Program-made: the position numbers and the translations under genes
The notes under the pieces: generated by a model
Seen by the model: only the letters and a program-made list of their open reading frames with translations
What the model was told of the DNA's origin: nothing
Databases searched by the model: none
Shown: positions 15,047 to 21,996 of the stretch, piece after piece
How the letters are laid out: the number at the start of each line of letters is the position of its first letter
How positions within the stretch are numbered: position 1 is the first letter of the stretch
NCBI GenBank assembly: GCA_904419005.1
Contig: CAJFQI010000020.1
Coordinates: 1-37,960 of the forward strand
Direction of reading: 5' to 3'
Origin: Candidatus Avimonas faecium
GTDB lineage: Bacteria; Bacillota; Clostridia; Oscillospirales; Acutalibacteraceae
Length of the DNA stretch: 37,960 nucleotides

Positions 15047-16272
15047 GCCTTCGCCCCCGCCCTGCGCGGGGCGCGGCAGGAGCCGCCCAGGAAGAGCCGC
15101 CACCCCAGCAGGAGGAAGGCAGCCAGCCCGGCCAGGCAGACCAGCAGCGGCAGGACGAAGCGGAACACCGGCCAGCCGGCGATATCCGCCACATCCATCC
15201 CCGTCAAATAATCCTGCGTATCCAAAAGGCAGAGGGGGTTCCAGGAGCGGAACGCCTGCCCAAAAAGGAGCTCCTTGTAGCTGAGGCCGAAGGAAACCAT
15301 TTCCACCTCCTGCTCATGGAACGCCACATACAGGACCGAGCCCAGCAGCCCGCCCAGGCCGGCCAGCCCCAGGCCAAGGGAGAGCAGCCTTCCCCGGGCC
15401 AGGCAGCTGGCAAAGATCGCAAAGGCGGCCATAAACACCGCCACCGCCAGGCGGAACGCCAGATGCAGGGCCAGCATCCCGGCAATCGAGATATTCAGCG
15501 GGCAGTGCTCAAACGGGTACAGCGACTGCACCGGGGCCAGCCAGCAGGTCAAGTCCGCCTGGACGGCAAAGCAGGCAACCGTCGCCGAGAAAAAGACCGC
15601 CATGGCCGCCGCCGCATACAGCAGCGCCGAAGCCGCCCGGGCCCAATAGGCCGGGGAGCGCCCCCGCCGGCTGCTGTGTACGACCGGGTACACCCCCGTC
15701 GCGCGGTCAGCCGTAAACAGATATACCGCCCCCAGGATCGCCAGGCAGAGGGCGAACGCCTCCACGAGATGGTAATACGACGGCTGGCCAAACATATCGA
15801 ACAGATAAAGCCAGGGAGACGCGTCCATCAGGTAGGGGGTCTTGCGCTCGCTGTACACCTGGCGGATCAGGCGGTTGTACCGCAGCTTGTATTCGTTGCC
15901 CTCGGGATTGGCCTCGTACTCCGCGATGTTGTAATCCGCCTGCTGGATGGCAAAGAGCCGCCGTTCCTCCATCTCCAGCAGGTTTTGGATGTTGTAATAA
16001 AGGCCCAGGACCATGTTGGGGTGGTATTCCCCTTCTATGCCCGCAATCCGGACGCTGGCCTCCCCCGCCTGCCCCCGGCTGTTGGCGTCGCTGACCGCGT
16101 CGTACAGCTCCTTGGTCAGGACGGTCCCGGCCTGCTCATAAAGCCGGGAGAGCTCCTCGTCCCTCAGGCTCTCCCGCGGGAAGTACCAGTACGCGGTCAA
16201 GACCAGGAAAAGGGCGGCCACCGCCCACAGCATCCCGCTGCGCAGGAATTTTTTCAGCTCATACCGGATCAT
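15043..16272 (-). CDS. ABC transporter permease, first subunit
   Basis: A 409-residue ABC-2-like membrane protein. It has an N-terminal helix (about 12-30, MLWAVAALFLVLTAYWYF), a large extracytoplasmic loop (about 31-165) and a C-terminal bundle of about five helices. VYLFTADRATGVYPVVHSSRRGRSPAYWARA is the conserved cytoplasmic coupling segment seen in bacitracin/lantibiotic-type and related ABC-2 permeases. Two permeases with large N-terminal loops suggest handling of a peptide, lipid or cell-envelope substrate (inference). Its start overlaps the ATPase gene by 14 bases. Confidence 0.75.
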   Translation of the reverse strand: MIRYELKKFLRSGMLWAVAALFLVLTAYWYFPRESLRDEELSRLYEQAGTVLTKELYDAVSDANSRGQAGEASVRIAGIEGEYHPNMVLGLYYNIQNLLEMEERRLFAIQQADYNIAEYEANPEGNEYKLRYNRLIRQVYSERKTPYLMDASPWLYLFDMFGQPSYYHLVEAFALCLAILGAVYLFTADRATGVYPVVHSSRRGRSPAYWARAASALLYAAAAMAVFFSATVACFAVQADLTCWLAPVQSLYPFEHCPLNISIAGMLALHLAFRLAVAVFMAAFAIFASCLARGRLLSLGLGLAGLGGLLGSVLYVAFHEQEVEMVSFGLSYKELLFGQAFRSWNPLCLLDTQDYLTGMDVADIAGWPVFRFVLPLLVCLAGLAAFLLLGWRLFLGGSCRAPRRAGAKA

Positions 16273-17191
16273 CCGCGCCGCCTCCCGTCTCTCCGAAGTA
16301 CGCGATGTACAGGTCGTCGAGCGTCGGCTCCGCCGGGAGGGCGCCTTCCGCGGGCGGCGTATCCGCGATCACCCGCAGGGCCGCCATCCCGTCGCGGTAA
16401 TCCATCCGGGAGACGGGAAACCGCGCGGCCATAGGCTCCGCCTGTGCGGCGGGGATCTCCAGCGTCCATACCTTGCCGGCCATCTCCTCCAAAAACTCCG
16501 GCACGGTGCGGTTCCCGAGAAGCTCCCCCTCCCGCAGCAGGAGCACCCGGTGGGCCAGGTTCTCCACGTCCGAGACGATATGGGTGGCCAGCAGGATAAT
16601 CGTGGTCTCGGACAGCTCGGACAGCAGCCCTTTGAAGCGGATGCGCTCCTTGGGGTCAAGGCCGGCCGTCGGCTCGTCAAAGATCAGGAGGTCGGGCGAC
16701 CCGATGAGCGCCTGGGCAATCCCCAGCCGCTGCCGCATCCCGCCTGAATACTGCCCCACCCTCCGCTTGGCGTCGGCGGCCAGGTTGACCTTTTCAAGCA
16801 GGGCGTCCGCCTCCCGCTTGGCCTCGGCCCGGCTGGCCACGCCCTTGAGCGCGGCGAAGTACAGCAGCATATCCCGGCCGGTGAAATTGCGGTACATCCC
16901 CACATGCTGCGGCAGGTACCCGAGCCGGGAGCGGTACGCCGCGCCCAGCCGCCAGATCGGCTCCCCGTCGCACAGCACCTCCCCTGCCGTCGGCCTGGTC
17001 AGGCCGGTGATCATGGTCATCAGGGTGGTTTTGCCCGCGCCGTTGGGGCCCAGGAGCCCGTAGATCCCCGGCCCCAACGCCGTCGTCAGCGGACGGACCG
17101 CCTGCTTTTTCCCGTAATTTTTGGCCAGCCCCCGCAGCTCCAGCCGCATGGGGCGGCGGGCCGGTTCCACCGGCCTGCGGCGCTCTTTCAT
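16259..17191 (-). CDS. ABC transporter ATP-binding protein
   Basis: A 310-residue ABC ATPase. Walker A GPNGAGKTT (48-56), Q-loop LGYLPQHVGMY (about 90-100), signature YSGGMRQRLG (148-157), Walker B LLIFDEPTAGLDP (168-180), and H-switch ATHIVSDVENLAHRV (about 207-221). This is the subtype that serves ABC-2 exporters, with a C-terminal extension (about 235-310) ending PTLDDLYIAYFGETGG, typical of bacitracin- and gliding-type exporter ATPases. Start at 17191 has GGGGGA five bases upstream; Met15 is the next candidate. It supplies energy for the two downstream permeases. Confidence 0.93.
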   Translation of the reverse strand: MKERRRPVEPARRPMRLELRGLAKNYGKKQAVRPLTTALGPGIYGLLGPNGAGKTTLMTMITGLTRPTAGEVLCDGEPIWRLGAAYRSRLGYLPQHVGMYRNFTGRDMLLYFAALKGVASRAEAKREADALLEKVNLAADAKRRVGQYSGGMRQRLGIAQALIGSPDLLIFDEPTAGLDPKERIRFKGLLSELSETTIILLATHIVSDVENLAHRVLLLREGELLGNRTVPEFLEEMAGKVWTLEIPAAQAEPMAARFPVSRMDYRDGMAALRVIADTPPAEGALPAEPTLDDLYIAYFGETGGGADDPV

Positions 17192-17242
17192 GCCGATCCC
17201 CCTTCCATTTTCCCGGGCCCGTCCCGGATGGGCGCTGCTCCG

Positions 17243-18268
17243 TCAATGGTAGGCGGTATACTCCAGCTCGTGGATATTGCTCCCGTCCCCGTCCATCAGC
17301 AGGACGCGCCCCTCCTGGTTACTCAGGGTCAGCAGGACCTTATCCCACCGCTCAAACACGCCGATGTCGGCGACATCCTCACCCGTCAGCCGGCGGGAGT
17401 TCCCGCCGTCCAGGTCCATGGCGAACAGGCCGGCTTGACCCAGCACGGTATAAAAGATCTGGTCGTTCAGGATGTTGTAATACAGCATATTCCCCATGAT
17501 CTCCCGCCGGTCGCCCCCGTCCTTATCCATCGAAATCAGGACGATGTCATCGCCCTGGTTCTGGATGAAATACAGCCGGCCGCCGTAGCTCATCAGGCGG
17601 GTGGCGCGGTCCCCCTCCAGCACGCGGCGGTTCTCCCCGTCAATGCCCATGGCGCAGAGCTCCAGGTCGGCGGAAATATGATAGATCACGTCGTCCTCAA
17701 TCACAAAGCCGTTCTGATACCGTGTAACGTCCTCGTACGACGCCACCGTTTCCCCGGTGCTCAGGTCGGTCACGTCCATCCGTACCTTATTGCTCGCAAA
17801 GCTGTACAGCCGGTCCTTATAGATCCGGTCGTAGGAATACCCCGCATCGGGGTCGCGGTCCAGCGTGAGGTAGGCGGTCTTTTCCGTCCCGTCCAGCCGG
17901 AAAAGCGTTTCGGGCGACGCGGAATCCACAAAATACAGCTTATCGTGGAAGGAATGGACGGTCGTCATTCCTCCGAGGTACCCGCTGCACATCGCGTTTT
18001 CATGGTCGCAAGCGGGGTCGTCGCAGTTGATGGTGATCCGCTCCGTCGCCTTGCTCAGGCGGTAAAGGCTGAAATTGCTTTTGAAATAGACCGCGTCCTC
18101 CGTTTCGGCAAAGGCCGCGGAATTCATCATCCAGTTGCCCTGGTTATTTTCCGCTTCCAGGCCGGTAAAATCGGTGATCCGCTCCTCCTCGCCGTCCTGG
18201 CACCCCGCCAGGAGCAGCAGGCCGGCAGCCAGAACGCCGGCCAGGATGCGGTGCGTTAATTTTTTCAT
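17243..18268 (-). CDS. Lipoprotein with propeller-like repeats and a CxxxxCxHxxxxC motif
   Basis: A 341-residue predicted lipoprotein with lipobox LLAGC (Cys23). The mature part has recurring segments such as DDVIYHISADLELCAMGIDGENRRVLEG, GGRLYFIQNQGDDIVLISMDKDGGDRREI and DGGNSRRLTGEDVADIGVF, the pattern of blades in a beta-propeller (DUF5050-like). A CDDPACDHENAMC segment (residues 82-94) resembles the Cys/His signature found in many clostridial propeller lipoproteins. It could bind a peptide, envelope component or metal (inference). Overlaps the upstream lipoprotein gene by 4 bases (ATGA) and lies 50 bases before the ATPase, so it is part of the transporter cassette. Confidence 0.7.
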   Translation of the reverse strand: MKKLTHRILAGVLAAGLLLLAGCQDGEEERITDFTGLEAENNQGNWMMNSAAFAETEDAVYFKSNFSLYRLSKATERITINCDDPACDHENAMCSGYLGGMTTVHSFHDKLYFVDSASPETLFRLDGTEKTAYLTLDRDPDAGYSYDRIYKDRLYSFASNKVRMDVTDLSTGETVASYEDVTRYQNGFVIEDDVIYHISADLELCAMGIDGENRRVLEGDRATRLMSYGGRLYFIQNQGDDIVLISMDKDGGDRREIMGNMLYYNILNDQIFYTVLGQAGLFAMDLDGGNSRRLTGEDVADIGVFERWDKVLLTLSNQEGRVLLMDGDGSNIHELEYTAYH

Positions 18269-19257
18269 GATCCCGCCTCCTCTGTTGCTTCCACGGTAGT
18301 GATCTGGTTGCTGTGCGCCTCGTCAAACGCCATTGGTTCTTCCGCCATGTTCACCGTGATCGCCTGCAAGTTGTGCGTCCCCTGGTCCGGCAGGAAGGAA
18401 AGGTCAAGCGGGAAAACATACCCTTCGCCGCTCTGTCCGCTTTCCCAATCCAGCACATACTCCCCGCCGAAAGCCGGCGCCGGCTCCCCGTCCATGAGCA
18501 GCACCGTCCGGTACCGTCCCGGCTCGGCCGCAAGCGGGAGATACCATTCCGGCAGGTTTCCCGGATCATAGGCGACATAGTCGTAAGACGGATCCCCGTG
18601 CAGCGCCTCATCGCTACCCAGATAGCCGGAATAATACTCGCCGCCGGAAAAAGCGGGGGCGGTGGGCGTGAATTCCCGCTCCGTCTTGGCTTCAAGGGAT
18701 CCGTCAGCGAGCAGGCCGACCAACGCCGCACCGACCGGTCGGGACGGGTTCAGCGCATCTAAGCTGGGGCTGCTCGGGAGGGTATACCCCAGCAGGCCGA
18801 CCACCACCAAATTCACCCGTTCCCCCGGGCGGACCGTGCCGGGCGTAAAATGGAATGCTTTTTCCTGCGCGCTTCTACCCAGGGTAAACCGATGAAGAAG
18901 GCCAGCGGGCTCTTCCTCCACCTGGATCTCCTGCGGGATCCCGTCAAGGAAGACTAAAAGCCCGGCGTCGGCTTCCGCCACGCCGCTTTGGGTAAACGTC
19001 ACCCGCACGGACACTTCCCCGCCTTCATATGTCACGACATTATCACCCGGCAGTTGCTCCCCGTTGACCTCATTGACCGTGAGGTAGAGGTTGGTGTTGC
19101 GGCTCGTTGACGCCTGCGACGATTCCGCCCAGTCGTACCGGTTGGTCGGCTCGGTAGTGGAGGAGTCCTCCGTTTCCCGGCCGCCGCAGGCGGTCACCAC
19201 AAGGGCCGCGCTCAGCAGTGCCGCGGCCAATGCTGCCGTACGAATTCTGCGTCTCAT
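18265..19257 (-). CDS. Lipoprotein of unknown function in an ABC exporter cassette
   Basis: A 330-residue predicted lipoprotein with lipobox VTAC (Cys24) after a basic, hydrophobic signal peptide. After an acidic Ser/Thr linker, the mature part looks like repeated beta-sandwich modules: LYLTVNEVNGEQ, VSVRVTFTQSGV, ETLFRLDG-free strands such as VNLVVVGLLGYTLP, and RYRTVLLMDGEPAP. No family recognised. I set the start at ATG 19257 because GGAGG lies seven bases upstream; the GTG at 19263 overlaps that site. ATGA overlap with the downstream propeller lipoprotein indicates coupled translation. Confidence 0.65.
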   Translation of the reverse strand: MRRRIRTAALAAALLSAALVVTACGGRETEDSSTTEPTNRYDWAESSQASTSRNTNLYLTVNEVNGEQLPGDNVVTYEGGEVSVRVTFTQSGVAEADAGLLVFLDGIPQEIQVEEEPAGLLHRFTLGRSAQEKAFHFTPGTVRPGERVNLVVVGLLGYTLPSSPSLDALNPSRPVGAALVGLLADGSLEAKTEREFTPTAPAFSGGEYYSGYLGSDEALHGDPSYDYVAYDPGNLPEWYLPLAAEPGRYRTVLLMDGEPAPAFGGEYVLDWESGQSGEGYVFPLDLSFLPDQGTHNLQAITVNMAEEPMAFDEAHSNQITTVEATEEAGS

Positions 19258-19350
19258 AAGCACCCCTCCGATTACGCGTATTTTCTTAAAATGGAAAAGT
19301 GGCGGAAGAAAAAGGCGGCTTGTCTCCTAATAGGTTATGCGGGCCGCAGG

Positions 19351-19755
19351 TTACAGCTCACTGCCCGTACAGCTGGCCTGTTTATAGCCATTTCCGAAGG
19401 CATTTGAGTAGGCGTAGAACTTGCCGGTTGCCGAAACGATCGTAGACCCGTAACTCACATCGATCATAGAAATTAAGACCGATCCTGAGCCGGTTGAGGT
19501 TTTCGTTTTGGTGTCGTTGCGTAAAGCGACCGAGCCAACGATCTTAAAACTGTCCATCAGCAGCCCGGTAGTAGCCATCCTCTCGTTAAAGGTAACGGTG
19601 ATGGGGTTGGGCGCATTGGGCTTGTTTTTGCTCATGATATAGTTTACGGTGGCCTTCCCATTCGTCCCGCCAGCCGTTTGATAGGAACCGCTGTGACTGG
19701 CCAGCGCACTGCATGTCAACAGCATCTTTCTGCATGTCTCTGCATATTCCTGCAT
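19351..19755 (-). CDS. Small beta-rich protein of unknown function, upstream of the ABC cassette
   Basis: A protein of at most 134 residues from ATG 19755 (160 from a TTG at 19833). The body (about 45-134) is Ser/Thr/Gly/Asn-rich with alternating beta-type strands: TVNYIMSKNKPNAPNPITVTF, KTKTSTGSGSVLISMIDVSYGSTIVSATGKFYAYSNAFG, ending CTGSEL. KMLLTCSALASHSG looks like the end of a signal peptide with cleavage near ALA-S, but the N-terminus before it is not signal-like, so the start or frame is uncertain. Composition is more AT-rich than the rest of the operon. Ends 94 bases before the first lipoprotein start. It could be a secreted factor, such as a bacteriocin-like product, handled by the transporter (speculation). 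No family recognised. Confidence 0.5.
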   Translation of the reverse strand: MQEYAETCRKMLLTCSALASHSGSYQTAGGTNGKATVNYIMSKNKPNAPNPITVTFNERMATTGLLMDSFKIVGSVALRNDTKTKTSTGSGSVLISMIDVSYGSTIVSATGKFYAYSNAFGNGYKQASCTGSEL

Positions 19756-19757
19756 GT
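19710..19757. repeat. Short ATGCAG tandem-like repeats in the N-terminal part of the small protein gene
   Basis: On the minus strand, ATGCAG occurs four times plus an ATGCTG, about 10-15 bases apart. This is a low-complexity patch that offers several in-frame or out-of-frame ATGs. Confidence 0.5.
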
Positions 19758-19833
19758 TTCTTCTCGCTGTTCTTGCTTTTTCGCCGCCTTCTATTTTCAA
19801 AGATACATAATCTTTGTTCAAAAGTAAATGCAA

Positions 19834-20237
19834 TTTTGTTATATTTTATTGCTATAATCTAACAAATTTCCATAAATAATGATATAATGCACCATTTCAC
19901 GTCTATTTTACACCTTTTACCCAAGGCGTTGGCTTCAGCCAATGCTCCAGACGCAGCGGCCGCGCGTTTTCGGGCCGGTGGGAAGGCGCTGCTCGGGGAA
20001 CCCTTTCCGCCAGCGCCGGCCGCTGCGCTTTCAGCAAAGCCGGGGGATGGGTTCGGTCAAGCGGGCACAAAAACGGCACGCCGACCACAGCGTACCGAAA
20101 AGGGGCCGTATCCAAAGACAGAGCCCAGCCGGACAAAATCCGGCCGGGCTCTGCACACATACCCCCATAAAGGATTGGCCCGAGGGGGCCTTGCTTACCG
20201 GGCAAAGCGGAGCGGAACCGCCGCGCCTCTTCCGCCG
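19834..20237. other. Intergenic region, AT-rich left side and terminator
   Basis: About 400 bases without a supported gene. The left side is AT-rich with a weak minus-strand promoter candidate (TTGTTA, 16 bases, TATAAC, around 19840-19870). The right side holds the terminator at 20120-20152. Confidence 0.5.
20120..20152 (-). terminator. Terminator of the DUF2238 gene
   Basis: Inverted repeat AGAGCCC-GCCGGA / TCCGGC-GGGCTCT with an A/C bulge pair, loop CAAAA, followed on the minus strand by GTCTTTGG. Confidence 0.6.
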
Positions 20238-20936
20238 TTACGGCGCGGCGGCTTCGTCGGCCCCGTTGGCACGGCTTTCCCCGTCCTCCGGCCCGTAATT
20301 GGCACGGTAGAATTCCTCTGCCGGCAGGACCAGGAAGGAACGCCGCCTGCCCTTCAGATGGAGCCAGACCACCGCCGCCATCACCAGCGAACCGGCCAGG
20401 CAGATCATCATATCCTCCATCGTGTCCCCCACGCCGGTGGCGGCGACGTTCTGCGAATCGTGGCCCGTGAGGAGGAAGCCGAGGTATTCCAGCATCTCCC
20501 ACAGCCCGGCGACAAACTGGGAGAAGAAAAAGCAGAACCCAGAGGCGGCCAAGGCGTCCCTGCCCATAGGGGCCCGCTTGTCCTCCCGCACCATCCAGAA
20601 CAGGCAGAGCCCCAGGGCGCAGGCCACAAACCCGCTCAAGCAGTGGACAGCCAGGTCAAACCACCAGATATAGCTGTACCATCCCAGCACCGTCCCCAGG
20701 ATAAACGCCAGGAAAAGGAAGATCAGCAGCACCGCATCCATCAGCGGGGCCTTTTTCAGCCGGAAAACCCGGCGGAGCAGAGGCAGCGCCGGCAGGAACA
20801 GGAGCCCCGCCAGGCCCCCGAGCCCCCGGACTACCGGGCCGCCGGAAAGCAGCACATACCCCCCGGCCGCCAGGCAGGACAGCGCATAGAGGACGGCCGT
20901 CACCGTCAGGACGTTTTGAAACCGCGCTTTTTTCAT
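20238..20936 (-). CDS. YjdF/DUF2238 family membrane protein
   Basis: A 232-residue integral membrane protein with about six hydrophobic helices. Signature elements of YjdF/DUF2238: the WWFDLAVHCLSGF segment (about 89-101; usual form D-x-x-x-H-x-x-S-G), FSQFVAGLWEMLEYLGF, and DSQNVAATGVGDTMEDMMICLAGSLVMAAVVW. Function is not established; members are often found next to envelope or metal-related genes. The hydrophilic C-tail (about 195-232) is Glu/Ala-rich. Start 20936 is preceded by GGGGA; a weak promoter (21086-21115) leaves a leader of about 140 bases. Confidence 0.75.
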   Translation of the reverse strand: MKKARFQNVLTVTAVLYALSCLAAGGYVLLSGGPVVRGLGGLAGLLFLPALPLLRRVFRLKKAPLMDAVLLIFLFLAFILGTVLGWYSYIWWFDLAVHCLSGFVACALGLCLFWMVREDKRAPMGRDALAASGFCFFFSQFVAGLWEMLEYLGFLLTGHDSQNVAATGVGDTMEDMMICLAGSLVMAAVVWLHLKGRRRSFLVLPAEEFYRANYGPEDGESRANGADEAAAP

Positions 20937-21085
20937 AGAACCAGCTCCCCTTTTCCTGCTTTGCGTGCCCGCCGCCTATCCAATGTATCTATGGACAGGC
21001 AAAAGTCCTTGTATGCGTTCCCATCATCTTCATGGCTGCTGCAACCGGCCGCGGCTTCCGGGCTGCGGCCTTGCGGGTAATGGCT

Positions 21086-21115
21086 ATTGTACCACATCAA
21101 AGCCGAAAAGTCGAA
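21086..21115 (-). promoter_or_regulatory. Weak SigA-type promoter of the DUF2238 gene
   Basis: Minus strand: TTCGAC (21115-21110), 18-base spacer, TACAAT (21091-21086). The -35 match is poor, so confidence is low. Confidence 0.4.
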
Positions 21116-21155
21116 CCGCCCGGCCCGCAAAAAAGCCGGTTTTTTTCCGCCGCGG

Positions 21156-21184
21156 TTGATTTCCCCCTGCATTCCCGGTATACT
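21156..21184 (+). promoter_or_regulatory. SigA-type promoter of the SIS/GH38/ROK operon
   Basis: TTGATT (21156-21161), 17-base spacer, TATACT (21179-21184), about 100 bases upstream of the SIS gene start. No obvious operator palindrome seen. Confidence 0.75.
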
Positions 21185-21290
21185 GGAACGCAGAGAAGGG
21201 CCGGGGCGCGGGGACACAAAAATCCCACCCCCAAGCCCCGGCAGGGAAAACGATATCCCGCGCGCCCTGCAACCGAAAGGAATGACCGCC

Positions 21291-21935
21291 ATGGCTGCCG
21301 AACCGTTATCAATTTTAGAAAACCTGATCCAGACGCGCCCCGCCCTGGCTCCCTGCCGGGAGGACATCGCCGGCGCCTACCGCCTGCTGGCCGGCGTTTT
21401 CCGCGCCGGGGGCAAGCTGCTGCTCTGCGGCAACGGGGGGAGCGCGGCCGACTGCGGCCACATCGCCGGGGAGCTGATGAAGGGCTTCCTGCGCCGGCGC
21501 CCCCTCCCGCCGTCCCTGCGGCAGGCCCTATGCAGCCAAGGGGAAGAAGGGGAACGCCTGGCCGGGCGGCTGCAGGGGGCGCTGCCCTGCATTGATCTGA
21601 CCGGCCACGCCCCGCTCTCTACCGCCTTTGCCAACGACGTCGACCCCGCGCTGATTTTTGCGCAGCAGGTGTGCGGGTACGGCCGGCCGGGGGACGCGCT
21701 GCTGGCGATTTCCACCTCCGGCAATGCCGAGAACGTCCGCTTCGCCGTGCGGACGGCGAAAGCGATGGGGCTTATGACCCTCGGCCTGACCGGGCGGAAG
21801 GGCGGCTGGCTTGCGGAAAACGCCGGGCTGTGCATCCGCGCGCCCGAGGACGAGACCTTCCGGGTGCAGGAGCTGCACCTGCCCGTGTACCATGCGCTCT
21901 GCGCCATGCTTGAGGCGGAATTTTTCGACGAATAG
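21291..21935 (+). CDS. SIS-domain sugar-phosphate isomerase (GmhA-like)
   Basis: A 214-residue SIS protein. Landmarks: GGKLLLCGNGGSAADCGHIAGEL (about 40-62), the GmhA-type phosphosugar-binding loop C-G-N-G-G-S-A-A-D, then DVDPALIFAQQVCGYGRPGDALLAISTSGNAENVRFAV (second loop STSGN-x-x-N), and EDETFRVQELHLPVYHALC at the end (metal/active-site Glu and His region). GmhA converts sedoheptulose 7-phosphate to D-glycero-D-manno-heptose 7-phosphate, but in a Gram-positive operon with GH38 and ROK another sugar phosphate is as likely. Start 21291 is chosen for the AAAGGA spacing; Met at 21282 lies too close to it. The mannosidase gene starts 61 bases downstream. Confidence 0.85.
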   Translation: MAAEPLSILENLIQTRPALAPCREDIAGAYRLLAGVFRAGGKLLLCGNGGSAADCGHIAGELMKGFLRRRPLPPSLRQALCSQGEEGERLAGRLQGALPCIDLTGHAPLSTAFANDVDPALIFAQQVCGYGRPGDALLAISTSGNAENVRFAVRTAKAMGLMTLGLTGRKGGWLAENAGLCIRAPEDETFRVQELHLPVYHALCAMLEAEFFDE

Positions 21936-21996
21936 GCAAACCGCTAACCATCAAATCAAACCGCGGCCGCGCGCCGCCCGCGGAAAGGAGCCGCTT

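Noticed and set aside
11264-15211. A 1315-residue plus-strand open frame
   Set aside because: It is antisense to the racemase, the QueG-like gene and a permease. High-GC coding sequence leaves long stop-free antisense frames; the translation is low-complexity Arg/Gly/Pro with no family motif.
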